Part shown: piece by piece, positions 7,742 to 15,802 of the stretch | How positions within the stretch are numbered: position 1 is the first letter of the stretch | How the letters are laid out: the number at the start of each line of letters is the position of its first letter | Program-made: the position numbers and the translations under genes | Notes under the pieces: generated by a model | What the model was told of the DNA's origin: nothing | The model's input: only the letters and a program-made list of their open reading frames with translations | Database searches by the model: none | DNA from: Eubacterium sp. | GTDB lineage: Bacteria > Bacillota > Clostridia > Lachnospirales > Lachnospiraceae | Reading direction: 5' to 3' | DNA: 64,000 bases | Assembly (NCBI GenBank): GCA_017539165.1 | Contig: JAFYHN010000005.1 | Location: forward strand, 1-64,000

Positions 7742-8533
7742 ATGAATACGATTAAAAATGAAAGACTTTTTTTAATATGTTCTGAGTTTGTGAAACGTTC
7801 TCAGGACATTTTGAAGGATAATCTGCAGGGGATATATCTGCACGGTTCATCGGTAATGGGATGTTTCAATCCGGTTAAAAGCGACATAGACCTGATCGTT
7901 GTAACAGAGAATGAAATGTCAGATGATATAAAACGTGAATATATGGACATGGTAATGGAACTAAATTCTCATGGACCTAAAAAGGGCATTGAAATGAGTG
8001 TTGTCAGAAAGAAAGACTGCAATCCCTTTATATATCCGACGCCGTTTGATCTGCATTTTTCAGTGGCTCAGATTAAGTGGTATACGGATGCTCCTGATGA
8101 TTATATCAGTAAGATGAAGGGAACAGATGTTGATCTGGCCGCACATTTTACAATTATTAGGAAAAGAGGGAAATGTCTTTACGGATTGCCTATAGAGCAG
8201 GTGTTTGGAGAGATTCCCAAGGCGGATTACTTCGATTCGATATGGAATGATATTGCTGAGGCGAAGGATGATATCAAGGATGATCCGATGTATATCATTC
8301 TAAACCTTGCGCGCGTTTTGGCCTATAAGAAGGAAGAACTTGTTCTTTCTAAGAAGGAAGGTGGTCAGTGGGGATTGGATAATCTTCCCGAGAAGTATCA
8401 TTCACTTATTACGGCTGCACTCAATGAATATGAAGAGGGAGTAGACTCTTATTATGATATGAAATGTGCAGAAGACTATGCTGAATATATGCTTAAGGAG
8501 ATTTATGAAGCATTATTTCGATACGATACTTGA
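7742..8533 (+). CDS. Aminoglycoside adenylyltransferase-like nucleotidyltransferase with DUF4111
   Basis: About 263 residues from ATG 7742, which has AAGGA 8 bp upstream; the in-frame ATG 7703 has no ribosome site. The nucleotidyltransferase motif GIYLHGSSVMGCF plus SDIDLIVV supplies the GS and DxD metal-binding residues of ANT(3'')/ANT(9)-type enzymes. The C-terminal part (ILNLARVLAYKKEELVLSKK, then WGLDNLPEKYHSLI) matches the DUF4111 helical domain that positions the substrate. Resistance to an aminoglycoside is possible but not shown. The last residues (YEALFRYDT) run into the aminoglycoside-phosphotransferase remnant, so the extreme C terminus may have been replaced at a deletion junction. 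Confidence 0.85.
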   Translation: MNTIKNERLFLICSEFVKRSQDILKDNLQGIYLHGSSVMGCFNPVKSDIDLIVVTENEMSDDIKREYMDMVMELNSHGPKKGIEMSVVRKKDCNPFIYPTPFDLHFSVAQIKWYTDAPDDYISKMKGTDVDLAAHFTIIRKRGKCLYGLPIEQVFGEIPKADYFDSIWNDIAEAKDDIKDDPMYIILNLARVLAYKKEELVLSKKEGGQWGLDNLPEKYHSLITAALNEYEEGVDSYYDMKCAEDYAEYMLKEIYEALFRYDT

Positions 8534-8735
8534 GGGATATAGAACTGAAACAGATGTCGATGAGATGCTTCTGGAGAAGCTGCCACTTTTCATTGATATG
8601 GTGCTAATAGAAAATGTGGTTGACGAGTTTGAATGTGCTGCTGAAGAAGGTGAAGAAGTGGATTATGAGGATATAGAGGATCCTGCGGAATGTCTGATAA
8701 ATGATATTCCTTATGCGGGATATGGAGAAGATTAA
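8505..8735 (+). pseudogene. C-terminal remnant of an aminoglycoside/choline-kinase-like phosphotransferase
   Basis: From ATG 8505 (AAGGAG 4 bp upstream, inside the preceding gene) the frame reads HYFDTILEGYRTETDVDEM then LEKLPLFIDMVLIENVVDE. This is the C-terminal helix bundle of APH-fold kinases, where FLxGYR and LPxFxxxR are usual. The nucleotide-binding N lobe and the catalytic HxDxxxxN loop are missing. It overlaps the nucleotidyltransferase gene in another frame, so a deletion probably joined the two. A 77-residue product could still be made by translational coupling, but would not be a kinase. Confidence 0.55.
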
Positions 8736-8774
8736 ATCGTATAATATGATTTTGAAAGGGGTTGAACTGAAACT

Positions 8775-9773
8775 ATGTATAAAGAGTTTATTAATCCGGA
8801 ATTTAGGGGAGCAGGATATATAATCCAATATGGCAAAGTGGTTCTTGAATATGTTAATGGGTTCAGAGATTTTGCAAATGAACTTCCGAATACCATAGAC
8901 ACAAAGTTTGCCAGTGCGTCAGCGGGTAAAGTTTTTGTGGCGGTAGGTATCCTTCAGCTGATCGAAAAAGGGAAACTTCATTTTGAAGATACGATAGGTA
9001 AACTGATAGATATTGACTGGAAATGTATCGATAGGGACATTACTGTAGAACAGCTGCTAAATCATACTTCAGGGATACCGGATTACTTTGATGAGACGGT
9101 TATGGAGGAGTATGAGGAACTCTGGGGTGACTATCCGAATTACAAGATAAGACATAACGATGATCTGCTCCCGCTCTTTATAGATAAACCTATGATGTAT
9201 CCAAGGGGAACCAAGTTTCAGTACAACAACACAGGTTATGTAGTGCTTGCGATGATCATTGAGAGAGTTACAGGCCTTGCCTTTGATAAGTATCTTCAGG
9301 AAAATGTATTTGACGTCTGCAATATGACGGATACAGGATATTTTGAACTTGATAAACTACCTGCTAAATGTGCTAACAGCTATGTATGGTGTAACAGTGC
9401 AGATGATCTGAGAACTAATATATTCTGCGTTGATGCAAAAGGTACTGGTGCCGGTGGTGCATTTATAACAGTAAAGGATATTGCGAATTTCTGGAAGGGA
9501 TTACTTGGTGGAAAGCTTCTTTCCAAAGAGATGACCGAAAACATGCTTAGCAAACACAGCGGAGATGGTGATGATCCGGAAGAAGGATATTATGGTTATG
9601 GAGTATGGATCATCGATTGTAATGGAAAGAAGGATATTCCATATTTTCAGGGATGTGATCCAGGAGTAAGTTTTATAGCGGAATATGATCCAAATAAGGA
9701 TATGATCACAATACTGGTAAGCAATTACTGTGATAATGTCTGGGAGATAGCTCGTAATATCAGAAGTGCTTAA
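8775..9773 (+). CDS. Serine hydrolase of the class C beta-lactamase/penicillin-binding fold
   Basis: A 332-residue protein with the S-x-x-K nucleophile in FASASAGKVFVAVGILQL (about 50-60), then LLNHTSGIPDYFDE, the Tyr motif KFQYNNTGYVVLAMIIERVT, and a late PYFQGCDPGVSF segment in place of KTG/HTG. No signal peptide is seen, so it is probably cytoplasmic. Family members include esterases, D-aminopeptidases and peptidases, and the substrate cannot be assigned. GAAAGGGG lies rather far (about 15 bp) from the ATG, so initiation may be weak. The next gene starts 26 bp after the stop, suggesting co-transcription with the MalY-type enzyme. Confidence 0.87.
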   Translation: MYKEFINPEFRGAGYIIQYGKVVLEYVNGFRDFANELPNTIDTKFASASAGKVFVAVGILQLIEKGKLHFEDTIGKLIDIDWKCIDRDITVEQLLNHTSGIPDYFDETVMEEYEELWGDYPNYKIRHNDDLLPLFIDKPMMYPRGTKFQYNNTGYVVLAMIIERVTGLAFDKYLQENVFDVCNMTDTGYFELDKLPAKCANSYVWCNSADDLRTNIFCVDAKGTGAGGAFITVKDIANFWKGLLGGKLLSKEMTENMLSKHSGDGDDPEEGYYGYGVWIIDCNGKKDIPYFQGCDPGVSFIAEYDPNKDMITILVSNYCDNVWEIARNIRSA

Positions 9774-9799
9774 ACTACTTGCGTGAAAGGATAATAGAC

Positions 9800-10963
9800 A
9801 TGAAATATGATTTTGATTCTGTGATTGATAGAAGAGACACGGATTCGTTGAAATGGGAAGTTAAAGAGAATGAGCTCCCTATGTGGGTGGCAGATATGGA
9901 TTTTAAGGCTGCACCGGAAATACTAGGTGGGCTGAGAGAAAGACTTGAACAGGGAGTTATGGGTTATTCTATCATTAAGGATCAGTGGTATGATGCGTAT
10001 ATAGGCTGGTGGGGTAAACGTCATGGATTCAAGATGAAGAAGGAGGGACTTCTTTTTACTTCGGGCTTGATTCCTGGTGTATCGTCACTAATCAGGGCAT
10101 TTACAGAACCAGGCGAAAATGTTCTTATACAGACACCTGTTTATAACTGTTTTTTCAGAATAATCACGGGAAACAAAAGAATAGTTCAGGAGAATCCGCT
10201 TATATACAAAGATGGCATTTATAAGATGGATTTTGATGATCTGGATAGGAAAATGTCAGACCCTAAAACTAAACTTATGATACTCAGCAATCCTCATAAT
10301 CCAACAGGTAATATCTGGAGTAGAGATGAGCTGAAGAAGATAGGAGAGTTAGCAATAAAACATGGTGTTACTGTCGTTTCTGACGAGATACACTGCGATC
10401 TGACTGAACCGGGAAAAGAATATAATCCATTTATGTCTGTATCTGATGAATGCGCTGAGTGCGGTATAGCATGCATTGCGCCGACGAAGGTGTTCAATAT
10501 TGCAGGACTTAAATCAGCGGCTATATATGTGGAGAACCAGGATATAAGAGAAAAAGTCAGAGAAGCACTGGATGTTGATGAACTGTCAGAGCCTAACTAT
10601 TTTGCAAGCGTTGGAGCAGTTACTGCATTTGAAAAGGGCGAAGAATGGCTTGAAGAACTTCTGGTATATTTGTCAGAAAACAGAAAGATGGTTGAAGATT
10701 TTCTTGAAAATGAGGTCCCTCAGATAAAAGCAGTAAAAGGTGAAGCGACATATCTTATGTGGCTGGATATATCCGGGATTGGTGGAGACGTCGATAAGTT
10801 TGGGGCGTTTCTCAGAGCAAAGACGGGATTATTCCTTTCGCCAGGATACATATTTGGAGAACAGGGCAGAGACTTTCTCAGATTCAATATTGCATGTCCT
10901 AAGAGTACTCTGATGGATGGACTGTCTAGACTTAAGAACGGAGTAAATGAATGGATAAAATAA
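9800..10963 (+). CDS. MalY/PatB-family PLP enzyme (cystathionine beta-lyase / aminotransferase)
   Basis: A 387-residue fold-type I PLP enzyme. It begins MKYDFDSVIDRRDTDSLKW and shows LPMWVADMDF, the MalY/PatB signature, then SNPHNPTGNIWSRDEL and DEIHCDL. The Schiff-base lysine is in IAPTKVFNIAGLKSAA, where PatB proteins have APSKTFN. The C-terminal arginine is in FLRFNIACPKS. Family members cleave cystathionine to homocysteine, pyruvate and ammonia, and some carry out side transaminations. ATG 9800 is chosen because GAAAGGA lies 8 bp upstream; the in-frame TTG 9779 has no good site. Confidence 0.92.
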   Translation: MKYDFDSVIDRRDTDSLKWEVKENELPMWVADMDFKAAPEILGGLRERLEQGVMGYSIIKDQWYDAYIGWWGKRHGFKMKKEGLLFTSGLIPGVSSLIRAFTEPGENVLIQTPVYNCFFRIITGNKRIVQENPLIYKDGIYKMDFDDLDRKMSDPKTKLMILSNPHNPTGNIWSRDELKKIGELAIKHGVTVVSDEIHCDLTEPGKEYNPFMSVSDECAECGIACIAPTKVFNIAGLKSAAIYVENQDIREKVREALDVDELSEPNYFASVGAVTAFEKGEEWLEELLVYLSENRKMVEDFLENEVPQIKAVKGEATYLMWLDISGIGGDVDKFGAFLRAKTGLFLSPGYIFGEQGRDFLRFNIACPKSTLMDGLSRLKNGVNEWIK

Positions 10964-10974
10964 GGAGAAAGACA

Positions 10975-11300
10975 ATGAAGAATTGTATTGCAAATGCTCC
11001 ATGCAGAGCTTGAGGAGGCTGTATGGAGGATATCTATATCCTCAAGCGTATCTGATAAATGTTATCTCAGGTCTGATGAATACAGTTCAGCAGCCTGCTT
11101 CGGAAGTTGCATATACGATGGTCATTCCGAAGGAACATTATCAGAAAACAGGAGGACTTCAGTCGTTATCAAGATCAATCATTTCGATAGGTAACCCGAT
11201 CATTGCAGCGGCACTTATGATGTTTATTCTTGGTGTTGCCGAAGTGTTGATGTGTATTTTGTTTGGTAACAGAATAAGTAAGTATCACTATTCAGATTGA
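10975..11300 (+). pseudogene. Decayed MFS transporter (MefA-like), internally deleted
   Basis: A good start (AAGGAGA then ATG 10975) opens a frame that stops after 12 codons. A different frame then continues to 11300 with SGLMNTVQQPASEVAYTMVI and the basic segment PKEHYQKTGGLQSLSRS. This is the conserved mid-protein loop of macrolide-efflux-type MFS proteins. It is followed at once by IIAAALMMFILGVAEVLMCI, matching the last helix. Only about a quarter of a normal 400-residue transporter is left, with a frameshift near the start and a large internal deletion. Confidence 0.7.
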
Positions 11301-11377
11301 TTCTCTACTCTTCGTAGGTTGTTGCCGGGAATTGGTTGTTATATCATCTGATATCATAGAATATGGAGGAATATGAT

Positions 11378-12049
11378 ATGGACCAATATGTTACAGGAGC
11401 GGCGATAAAAGAGCTTCGTGAGAAGAGTAAGATAACACAGCTTCAGCTGGCTGAAAAGCTTGGTGTCAGTGATAAGACGGTTTCGAAATGGGAGACGGGC
11501 AAAGGGTATCCTGACATTACATTGCTGGAACCCATCGCCAATGCATTTAATATATCTGTTCCGGAACTGATATCCGGTCATCAGATCCTTAATGCAAATG
11601 TATCTGCTAATATGATACGTTCAAAGTTTTATGTATGTCCTGTCTGTGGAAATGTTATCCATACTATGGGTGAAGCTGTGATCCATTGTCATGGTATTCA
11701 GTTACAGCCTTCGGATGCAGAGCAGACTGATGAGAAACATAAGATATTTATTGAACGGGTAGAAGATGAGTATTATGTCAGAATCGATCACGATATGACA
11801 AAAACTCATTATATATCGTTCATAGCGACAGTTTCATCAGACAGTTGTCAGATGGTAAAGCTTTATCCTGAAGGAAAGGCGGAAGCTTACTTCAAAATAG
11901 CGGGAGTCAGAAAGATATTCTTCTATTGCAATCGCGACGGCCTTTTTGAGCTTGAAGTAGTTAAAGGCATAGACGATAAGGAGAGCGGATATGACAATTC
12001 CGAGGAGAGAAGAGCACTCGAAGAAGCTGCAAAAAGATTATTCGGATAG
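11378..12049 (+). CDS. XRE-family regulator with desulfoferrodoxin-like C-terminal domain
   Basis: About 223 residues from ATG 11378, chosen because GGAGGA lies 7-8 bp upstream. Residues 5-65 are an XRE helix-turn-helix (ITQLQLAEKLGVSDKTVSKW). The C-terminal part starts with FYVCPVCGNVIHTMGEA and continues DHDMTKTHYISFIATVSSD and VKLYPEGKAEAYF, the superoxide-reductase/desulfoferrodoxin fold. In that fold the last iron ligands are Cys and His in a YCNxHGLF motif. Here the motif reads FYCNRDGLFEL, with Asp in the His position, so a catalytic iron centre is doubtful and a sensing role is more likely. A single-gene unit with its own terminator. Confidence 0.87.
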   Translation: MDQYVTGAAIKELREKSKITQLQLAEKLGVSDKTVSKWETGKGYPDITLLEPIANAFNISVPELISGHQILNANVSANMIRSKFYVCPVCGNVIHTMGEAVIHCHGIQLQPSDAEQTDEKHKIFIERVEDEYYVRIDHDMTKTHYISFIATVSSDSCQMVKLYPEGKAEAYFKIAGVRKIFFYCNRDGLFELEVVKGIDDKESGYDNSEERRALEEAAKRLFG

Positions 12050-12064
12050 ATGGATCATATACAA

Positions 12065-12101
12065 AGATGACAAGGTCAAAAGATTTTGTCATCTATTTTT
12101 G
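12065..12101 (+). terminator. Intrinsic terminator after the XRE gene
   Basis: AGATGACAA (12065-12073) pairs with TTGTCATCT (12086-12094), followed by ATTTTTG. Confidence 0.85.
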
Positions 12102-12105
12102 TTTT

Positions 12106-12139
12106 AAACATGACATATAGGTGTCGTGTTTGGTATAGT
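12106..12139 (+). promoter_or_regulatory. Promoter with overlapping palindromic operator upstream of the MmcQ-DUF3795 gene
   Basis: A 26-bp near-palindrome, AAACATGACA (12106-12115) and TGTCGTGTTT (12122-12131) around TATAGG, has one mismatch. It covers the probable -35 (ATGACA, 12110-12115); a TATAGT -10 lies at 12134-12139, spacer 18. A dimeric repressor bound here would block the promoter. No obvious cognate regulator is adjacent. Confidence 0.6.
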
Positions 12140-12169
12140 AATATATATATCAGTTAAGGAGTTTAGGTT

Positions 12170-12823
12170 ATGAAGTATGAATGGATAGATGAGTTTTTAT
12201 TGAAGAAGGCTGGTGTAACGAAGGACATCCAGGAGGAGTGGAACTGGATAAGATACCATATCGGAGGGAAGATGTTTGCTGCGATATGCAGGGACGACGA
12301 TGATATACCGGTTTACATAACATTGAAACTCGAGCCGGTTGAGGGGGAGTATTACAGGAAAGAATATGAAGACATCATCCCAGGTTACTACATGAATAAG
12401 GAACATTGGAATTCTGTAAAGGCAGATGGAAATGTATCTGATGATGTGATGGAAGATCTTCTGGATAAGGCCTACAGAATAGTTTTTGGCAGTCTTACCA
12501 AGAAGCTTCGCAGGCAGATTATTGAGGATGCAAATCTGGATAATCCAATCAGCGCATGTGGTGCTGATTGTTCTAAGTGTGGGCTTTATGAAAATAGATG
12601 TGAGGGATGTAATGCTTCCCGCGGAATGGGTTCCCACTCATCCGATAAAAAGGAATGTCCTGCATATGCTTGCTGCAGGATTAAAAACTGTTTTGTGAAT
12701 TGTGGTGAGTGCAACCAGTTCCCTTGTAAGCTGATCTACGGAACTAAGAATCCTGGAGTTTCTGATGAGGAATTCGAGGAATACCTGAAGGAAAGTATGA
12801 GCAGACTGCAGAAAAATAGATAG
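12170..12823 (+). CDS. MmcQ/YjbR-like domain fused to cysteine-rich DUF3795
   Basis: A 217-residue two-domain protein. Residues 1-115 resemble MmcQ/YjbR proteins, a small DNA-binding-like fold (GGKMFAAICRDDD, VYITLKLEP, IIPGYYMNKEHWNSVKAD, DLLDKAYRIV). Residues 125-190 are DUF3795, with a dense Cys pattern: ACGADCSKCGLYENRCEGC, then ECPAYACCRIKNCFVNCGEC and FPC, likely binding zinc or a cluster. Function unknown. AAGGAG lies about 9 bp before the ATG, and the palindromic operator at 12106-12131 suggests dedicated repression. The radical SAM gene starts 17 bp downstream with its own SD, so the two are probably co-transcribed. Confidence 0.85.
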   Translation: MKYEWIDEFLLKKAGVTKDIQEEWNWIRYHIGGKMFAAICRDDDDIPVYITLKLEPVEGEYYRKEYEDIIPGYYMNKEHWNSVKADGNVSDDVMEDLLDKAYRIVFGSLTKKLRRQIIEDANLDNPISACGADCSKCGLYENRCEGCNASRGMGSHSSDKKECPAYACCRIKNCFVNCGECNQFPCKLIYGTKNPGVSDEEFEEYLKESMSRLQKNR

Positions 12824-12839
12824 TATATGGAGATAGCGT

Positions 12840-13724
12840 ATGCATTTTGTTGAAGCAAAAGGCCTGCTCACTGGGAAGAACGGGCAATATGGAATGAATA
12901 TATATCGGGGCTGCACTCACGGCTGCATCTACTGTGACAGCAGAAGTACCTGCTATCAGTTTACTCATCCCTTTGAGGATATAGAGGTTAAACAGAATGC
13001 GCCTGAACTATTGGAGAAAACTCTTAAGTCCAAGAGAAAAAAGTGTATGATAGGAACGGGTTCGATGTCGGATCCATATATGCATTGCGAAGAAGAACTC
13101 AGGATGACGAGGAAATGTCTAGAAATTATATCTAAGTACGAGTTCGGAGTTGCGGTTCAGACAAAGTCAGATAGGATACTACAGGATATAGACCTTTTGG
13201 ATGAGATAAATAAGAAGGCGAAATGCGTGGTGCAGATCACGCTTACTACTTATGACGATGATCTATGCAAGATAATAGAACCCAATGTCTGTAATACTAA
13301 GAGGCGTATTGAGGTTCTGGAAGAAATGCAGAAGCGTGGGATACCAACTATAGTGTGGCTATGTCCTATACTTCCATATATAAATGATAATGAAGAGAAT
13401 ATCACATCTATTCTGAATGAATGTGCCAGAGTTGGTGTAAAGGGTATTATGAATTTTGGCATGGGACTAACCCTCAGGAGTGGAGATAGGGAATACTACT
13501 ACGCTGCGCTTGATAAACATTTTCCAGGACTTAAGGAGCGGTATAAAAAGAAATATGGTTATGCGTACGATGTTCCAAGCCCGCATGCACAGAAACTCTG
13601 GTATCTCTTTAGAAGTATCTGTATAGAAAAAGGAATGCTGTATAAACCAAGTGACTGTTTTTCATTCATGTATGAATTTCCGGAAAAGAATAAGCAGATG
13701 AGTTTGTTTGATATGGTTGAATAG
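12840..13724 (+). CDS. SPL-like radical SAM protein (COG1533)
   Basis: A 294-residue protein with the cluster motif RGCTHGCIYCDSRS (C-x3-C-x2-C) near residue 22, which binds the 4Fe-4S centre that cleaves SAM. GTGSMSDPYMHCEEELRMTR and GVAVQTKSDRILQDIDLL are characteristic of the COG1533 group related to spore photoproduct lyase. The C-terminal region (CIEKGMLYKPSDCFSFMYEF) is conserved in this group but its role is not known. No leader or membrane segment is present. It follows the MmcQ-DUF3795 gene closely and probably shares its promoter. Confidence 0.9.
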   Translation: MHFVEAKGLLTGKNGQYGMNIYRGCTHGCIYCDSRSTCYQFTHPFEDIEVKQNAPELLEKTLKSKRKKCMIGTGSMSDPYMHCEEELRMTRKCLEIISKYEFGVAVQTKSDRILQDIDLLDEINKKAKCVVQITLTTYDDDLCKIIEPNVCNTKRRIEVLEEMQKRGIPTIVWLCPILPYINDNEENITSILNECARVGVKGIMNFGMGLTLRSGDREYYYAALDKHFPGLKERYKKKYGYAYDVPSPHAQKLWYLFRSICIEKGMLYKPSDCFSFMYEFPEKNKQMSLFDMVE

Positions 13725-13775
13725 CAGTTTTAAGAAATAGTTAAGGAATAAAGAAGAATCGGATTAAGACTTTTG

Positions 13776-13820
13776 CCTGCAAGTATTGTAAATTATTATC
13801 AGTAGTTGCAGGTGATTTTT
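13776..13820 (+). terminator. Weak terminator-like hairpin between radical SAM and acyltransferase genes
   Basis: CCTGCAA (13776-13782) pairs with TTGCAGG (13806-13812) across a 23-base loop and is followed by TGATTTTT. The rest of 13725-13925 shows no gene. Confidence 0.45.
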
Positions 13821-13925
13821 ATGAATACAAAAGGAGAAGTGGATTATTCAATTTAGATGAAAAAGAGATGTTTCTGTGTGCTAGCTTATTTTTCCAAGAA
13901 AAAATAATTCAAAGGGGAAATGAAC

Positions 13926-15059
13926 ATGCAGATAGTATCTCAGAAAAAGGGTTCAAGGGATAATCGGCAGTCCAATATTGAACTTCTTCGTATCGTCACT
14001 GCGTTGGGAGTAATCGTATTGCATTATAACAATCCGAATATAGGAGGTGGATTTCGTTTTGTAGAAGGTACACCGAACAAACTTGTTCTGGCGTTCTTTC
14101 AGGCGGCATTTATCTGTGCAGTTAATCTGTTCATCCTTATATCAGGATATTTTATGAGACATTCTCAAAAACGCGATCTGTTGAAACCACTGGAACTTGT
14201 AATTCAGTTACTGGTGTTTGAGTCTTTATTTCTTTTAATAAAAGAGATTCCAAACAGTGAACCACTTACGTTTGAACGAGCAGTAAGTTACTACATACCA
14301 AGTTACTGGTTTGTGTTTGTATACATTTCAATCTATCTGATATCCCCATATCTGAATATAATGTGGGATAAACTTGGAGTAAGAGATCGACAGATTCTAC
14401 TAAGTATTCTGCTCTGCATTTTCTCTGTTTATCCGATAATAATGGATATGGTAGCTTATCTCTCGAAGGTTAAAATGTCAGGAACCAGTACGATCGGATT
14501 GGATGGAGCACAGTCGGGATATACTATAGTGAATTTTGTTCTTATGTATCTTATTGGATTATATATGAGAGACAAGGACGAGCTTGAGTTAAGATTAACT
14601 GGAGAGAATAATCCCAAGAGTAGTAAAACTGCATTGCTTCTTTTTCTGAATATATTGGTAGTACTGATATGGTCAATTCTTGATCTTACTGTCTTTAACA
14701 GAAATACGGCACTTATACCGGCGTGGTGTTATCAAAATCCTTTTGTTATCACGGAGGCTATATTATTCTTTAGATTATTCAAGAATATGAAGATAAAGAA
14801 TAATAAAGTTATAAACAGTCTTGCGGCGGCTTCATTTCCATCATATCTGATACATATGAATCTATTGGGATATTTTGGAATAAAAAATGCTGTTCATGGA
14901 AATCCTGTGCTATTAGTATTACATATTATATGTTGCGCAGGAGCAATCTATCTGATAAGCTATCTGATGCATACGATCTATCAGCTGATCACGGCACGGG
15001 TATTTCGAGTGATCGATAGACGTTGGATAAGGCGTAGAAGATATGCTCCGCAGAACTAG
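13926..15059 (+). CDS. Membrane acyltransferase family 3 protein
   Basis: About 377 residues with roughly ten hydrophobic helices. The N terminus carries the acyltransferase-3 signature NIELLRIVTALGVIVLHYN (with the family's RxxA/xxVxxxH arrangement, His included), followed by NLFILISGYFMR. The late segment NSLAAASFPSYLIHMNLLG is also typical. Such proteins O-acetylate or O-succinylate surface polysaccharides or wall polymers at the membrane. ATG 13926 is 8 bp from AAAGGGG; the ATG 6 bp earlier is too close to it. The PAP2 phosphatase gene follows after 13 bp, so both may act on the same lipid-linked envelope intermediate (inference). Confidence 0.88.
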   Translation: MQIVSQKKGSRDNRQSNIELLRIVTALGVIVLHYNNPNIGGGFRFVEGTPNKLVLAFFQAAFICAVNLFILISGYFMRHSQKRDLLKPLELVIQLLVFESLFLLIKEIPNSEPLTFERAVSYYIPSYWFVFVYISIYLISPYLNIMWDKLGVRDRQILLSILLCIFSVYPIIMDMVAYLSKVKMSGTSTIGLDGAQSGYTIVNFVLMYLIGLYMRDKDELELRLTGENNPKSSKTALLLFLNILVVLIWSILDLTVFNRNTALIPAWCYQNPFVITEAILFFRLFKNMKIKNNKVINSLAAASFPSYLIHMNLLGYFGIKNAVHGNPVLLVLHIICCAGAIYLISYLMHTIYQLITARVFRVIDRRWIRRRRYAPQN

Positions 15060-15072
15060 AAAGGATTACTCT

Positions 15073-15729
15073 ATGAACACGAAAACTAAATTCACTATTG
15101 CTGGAGTATGCGGCATACTGCTGGCAATACTAATCGTTATGTTAAAAACTGTTGATGTGGCACCTATCGGCCCGGAGGGAACAAGTATCGGACTGTCCCA
15201 TCTAAATAAGGCGGCAAATGAATTCTTCGGACAACATGATATCTGGTATGATATCACGAAGAAGCTTGGTTATGTAGGCGTTCTGCCATTACTGATATTT
15301 GCACTTGTCGGATTAGTACAGCTTATCAAAAGAAAAAGCCTTTTGAAGATTGATAAAGATCTTTATGCTCTTGCAGGCTTATATGTAGCTATCATTGGTG
15401 TTTACGCATTATTTGAGAAGGTTATCATAAACTATAGACCTATGATAATGGCTGGAGATGAACATGTAGAAGCCTCTTTCCCATCTTCACATACACTACT
15501 GGCATGTGGTATAGTTGGAAGTACGATCATACTTCTTTCTAAGTATATTAAAAATGATAAACTTAGAATGGTTCTCACTATAATATGTTTATTGATAATA
15601 TTTTTTACTGCTATAGGAAGACTGTTAGCAGGAGTACATTGGCTGACTGATGTAATCGGCGGTATACTTGCAAGTGGAATACTTCTGGCTGCTTTCTCAG
15701 GAGTCAGAGACATTATAGATAGAAACTAA
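15073..15729 (+). CDS. PAP2-family membrane phosphatase
   Basis: About 218 residues from ATG 15073 (AAGGA 7 bp upstream; an earlier in-frame ATG overlaps the preceding gene without a site). All three phosphatase motifs are visible: EKVIINYRP, then SFPSSHTLLACG with the catalytic His, then GRLLAGVHWLTDVIGG with the nucleophilic His. Five or six transmembrane helices surround them. The family dephosphorylates undecaprenyl pyrophosphate or phosphatidyl lipids at the outer face of the membrane. Its position behind the acyltransferase suggests envelope metabolism. Confidence 0.9.
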   Translation: MNTKTKFTIAGVCGILLAILIVMLKTVDVAPIGPEGTSIGLSHLNKAANEFFGQHDIWYDITKKLGYVGVLPLLIFALVGLVQLIKRKSLLKIDKDLYALAGLYVAIIGVYALFEKVIINYRPMIMAGDEHVEASFPSSHTLLACGIVGSTIILLSKYIKNDKLRMVLTIICLLIIFFTAIGRLLAGVHWLTDVIGGILASGILLAAFSGVRDIIDRN

Positions 15730-15732
15730 TAA

Positions 15733-15785
15733 AAGCAGAATATGACAGATAAACTTAGGTTTATTTGTTATATTCTGCTTCTTTG
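15733..15785 (+). terminator. Long hairpin terminator after the PAP2 gene
   Basis: AAGCAGAATA (15733-15742) pairs with TATTCTGCTT (15771-15780); inner bases around GATAAAC/GTTTATT extend the stem. CTTTG follows, so the T tract is short. Confidence 0.7.
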
Positions 15786-15802
15786 CGACGATAGGAAGGT
15801 AT

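Noticed and set aside
12197-12637. 146-residue minus-strand frame opposite the MmcQ-DUF3795 gene
   Set aside because: It is antisense to a gene with clear conserved cysteines, has no ribosome site and matches no recognisable family.
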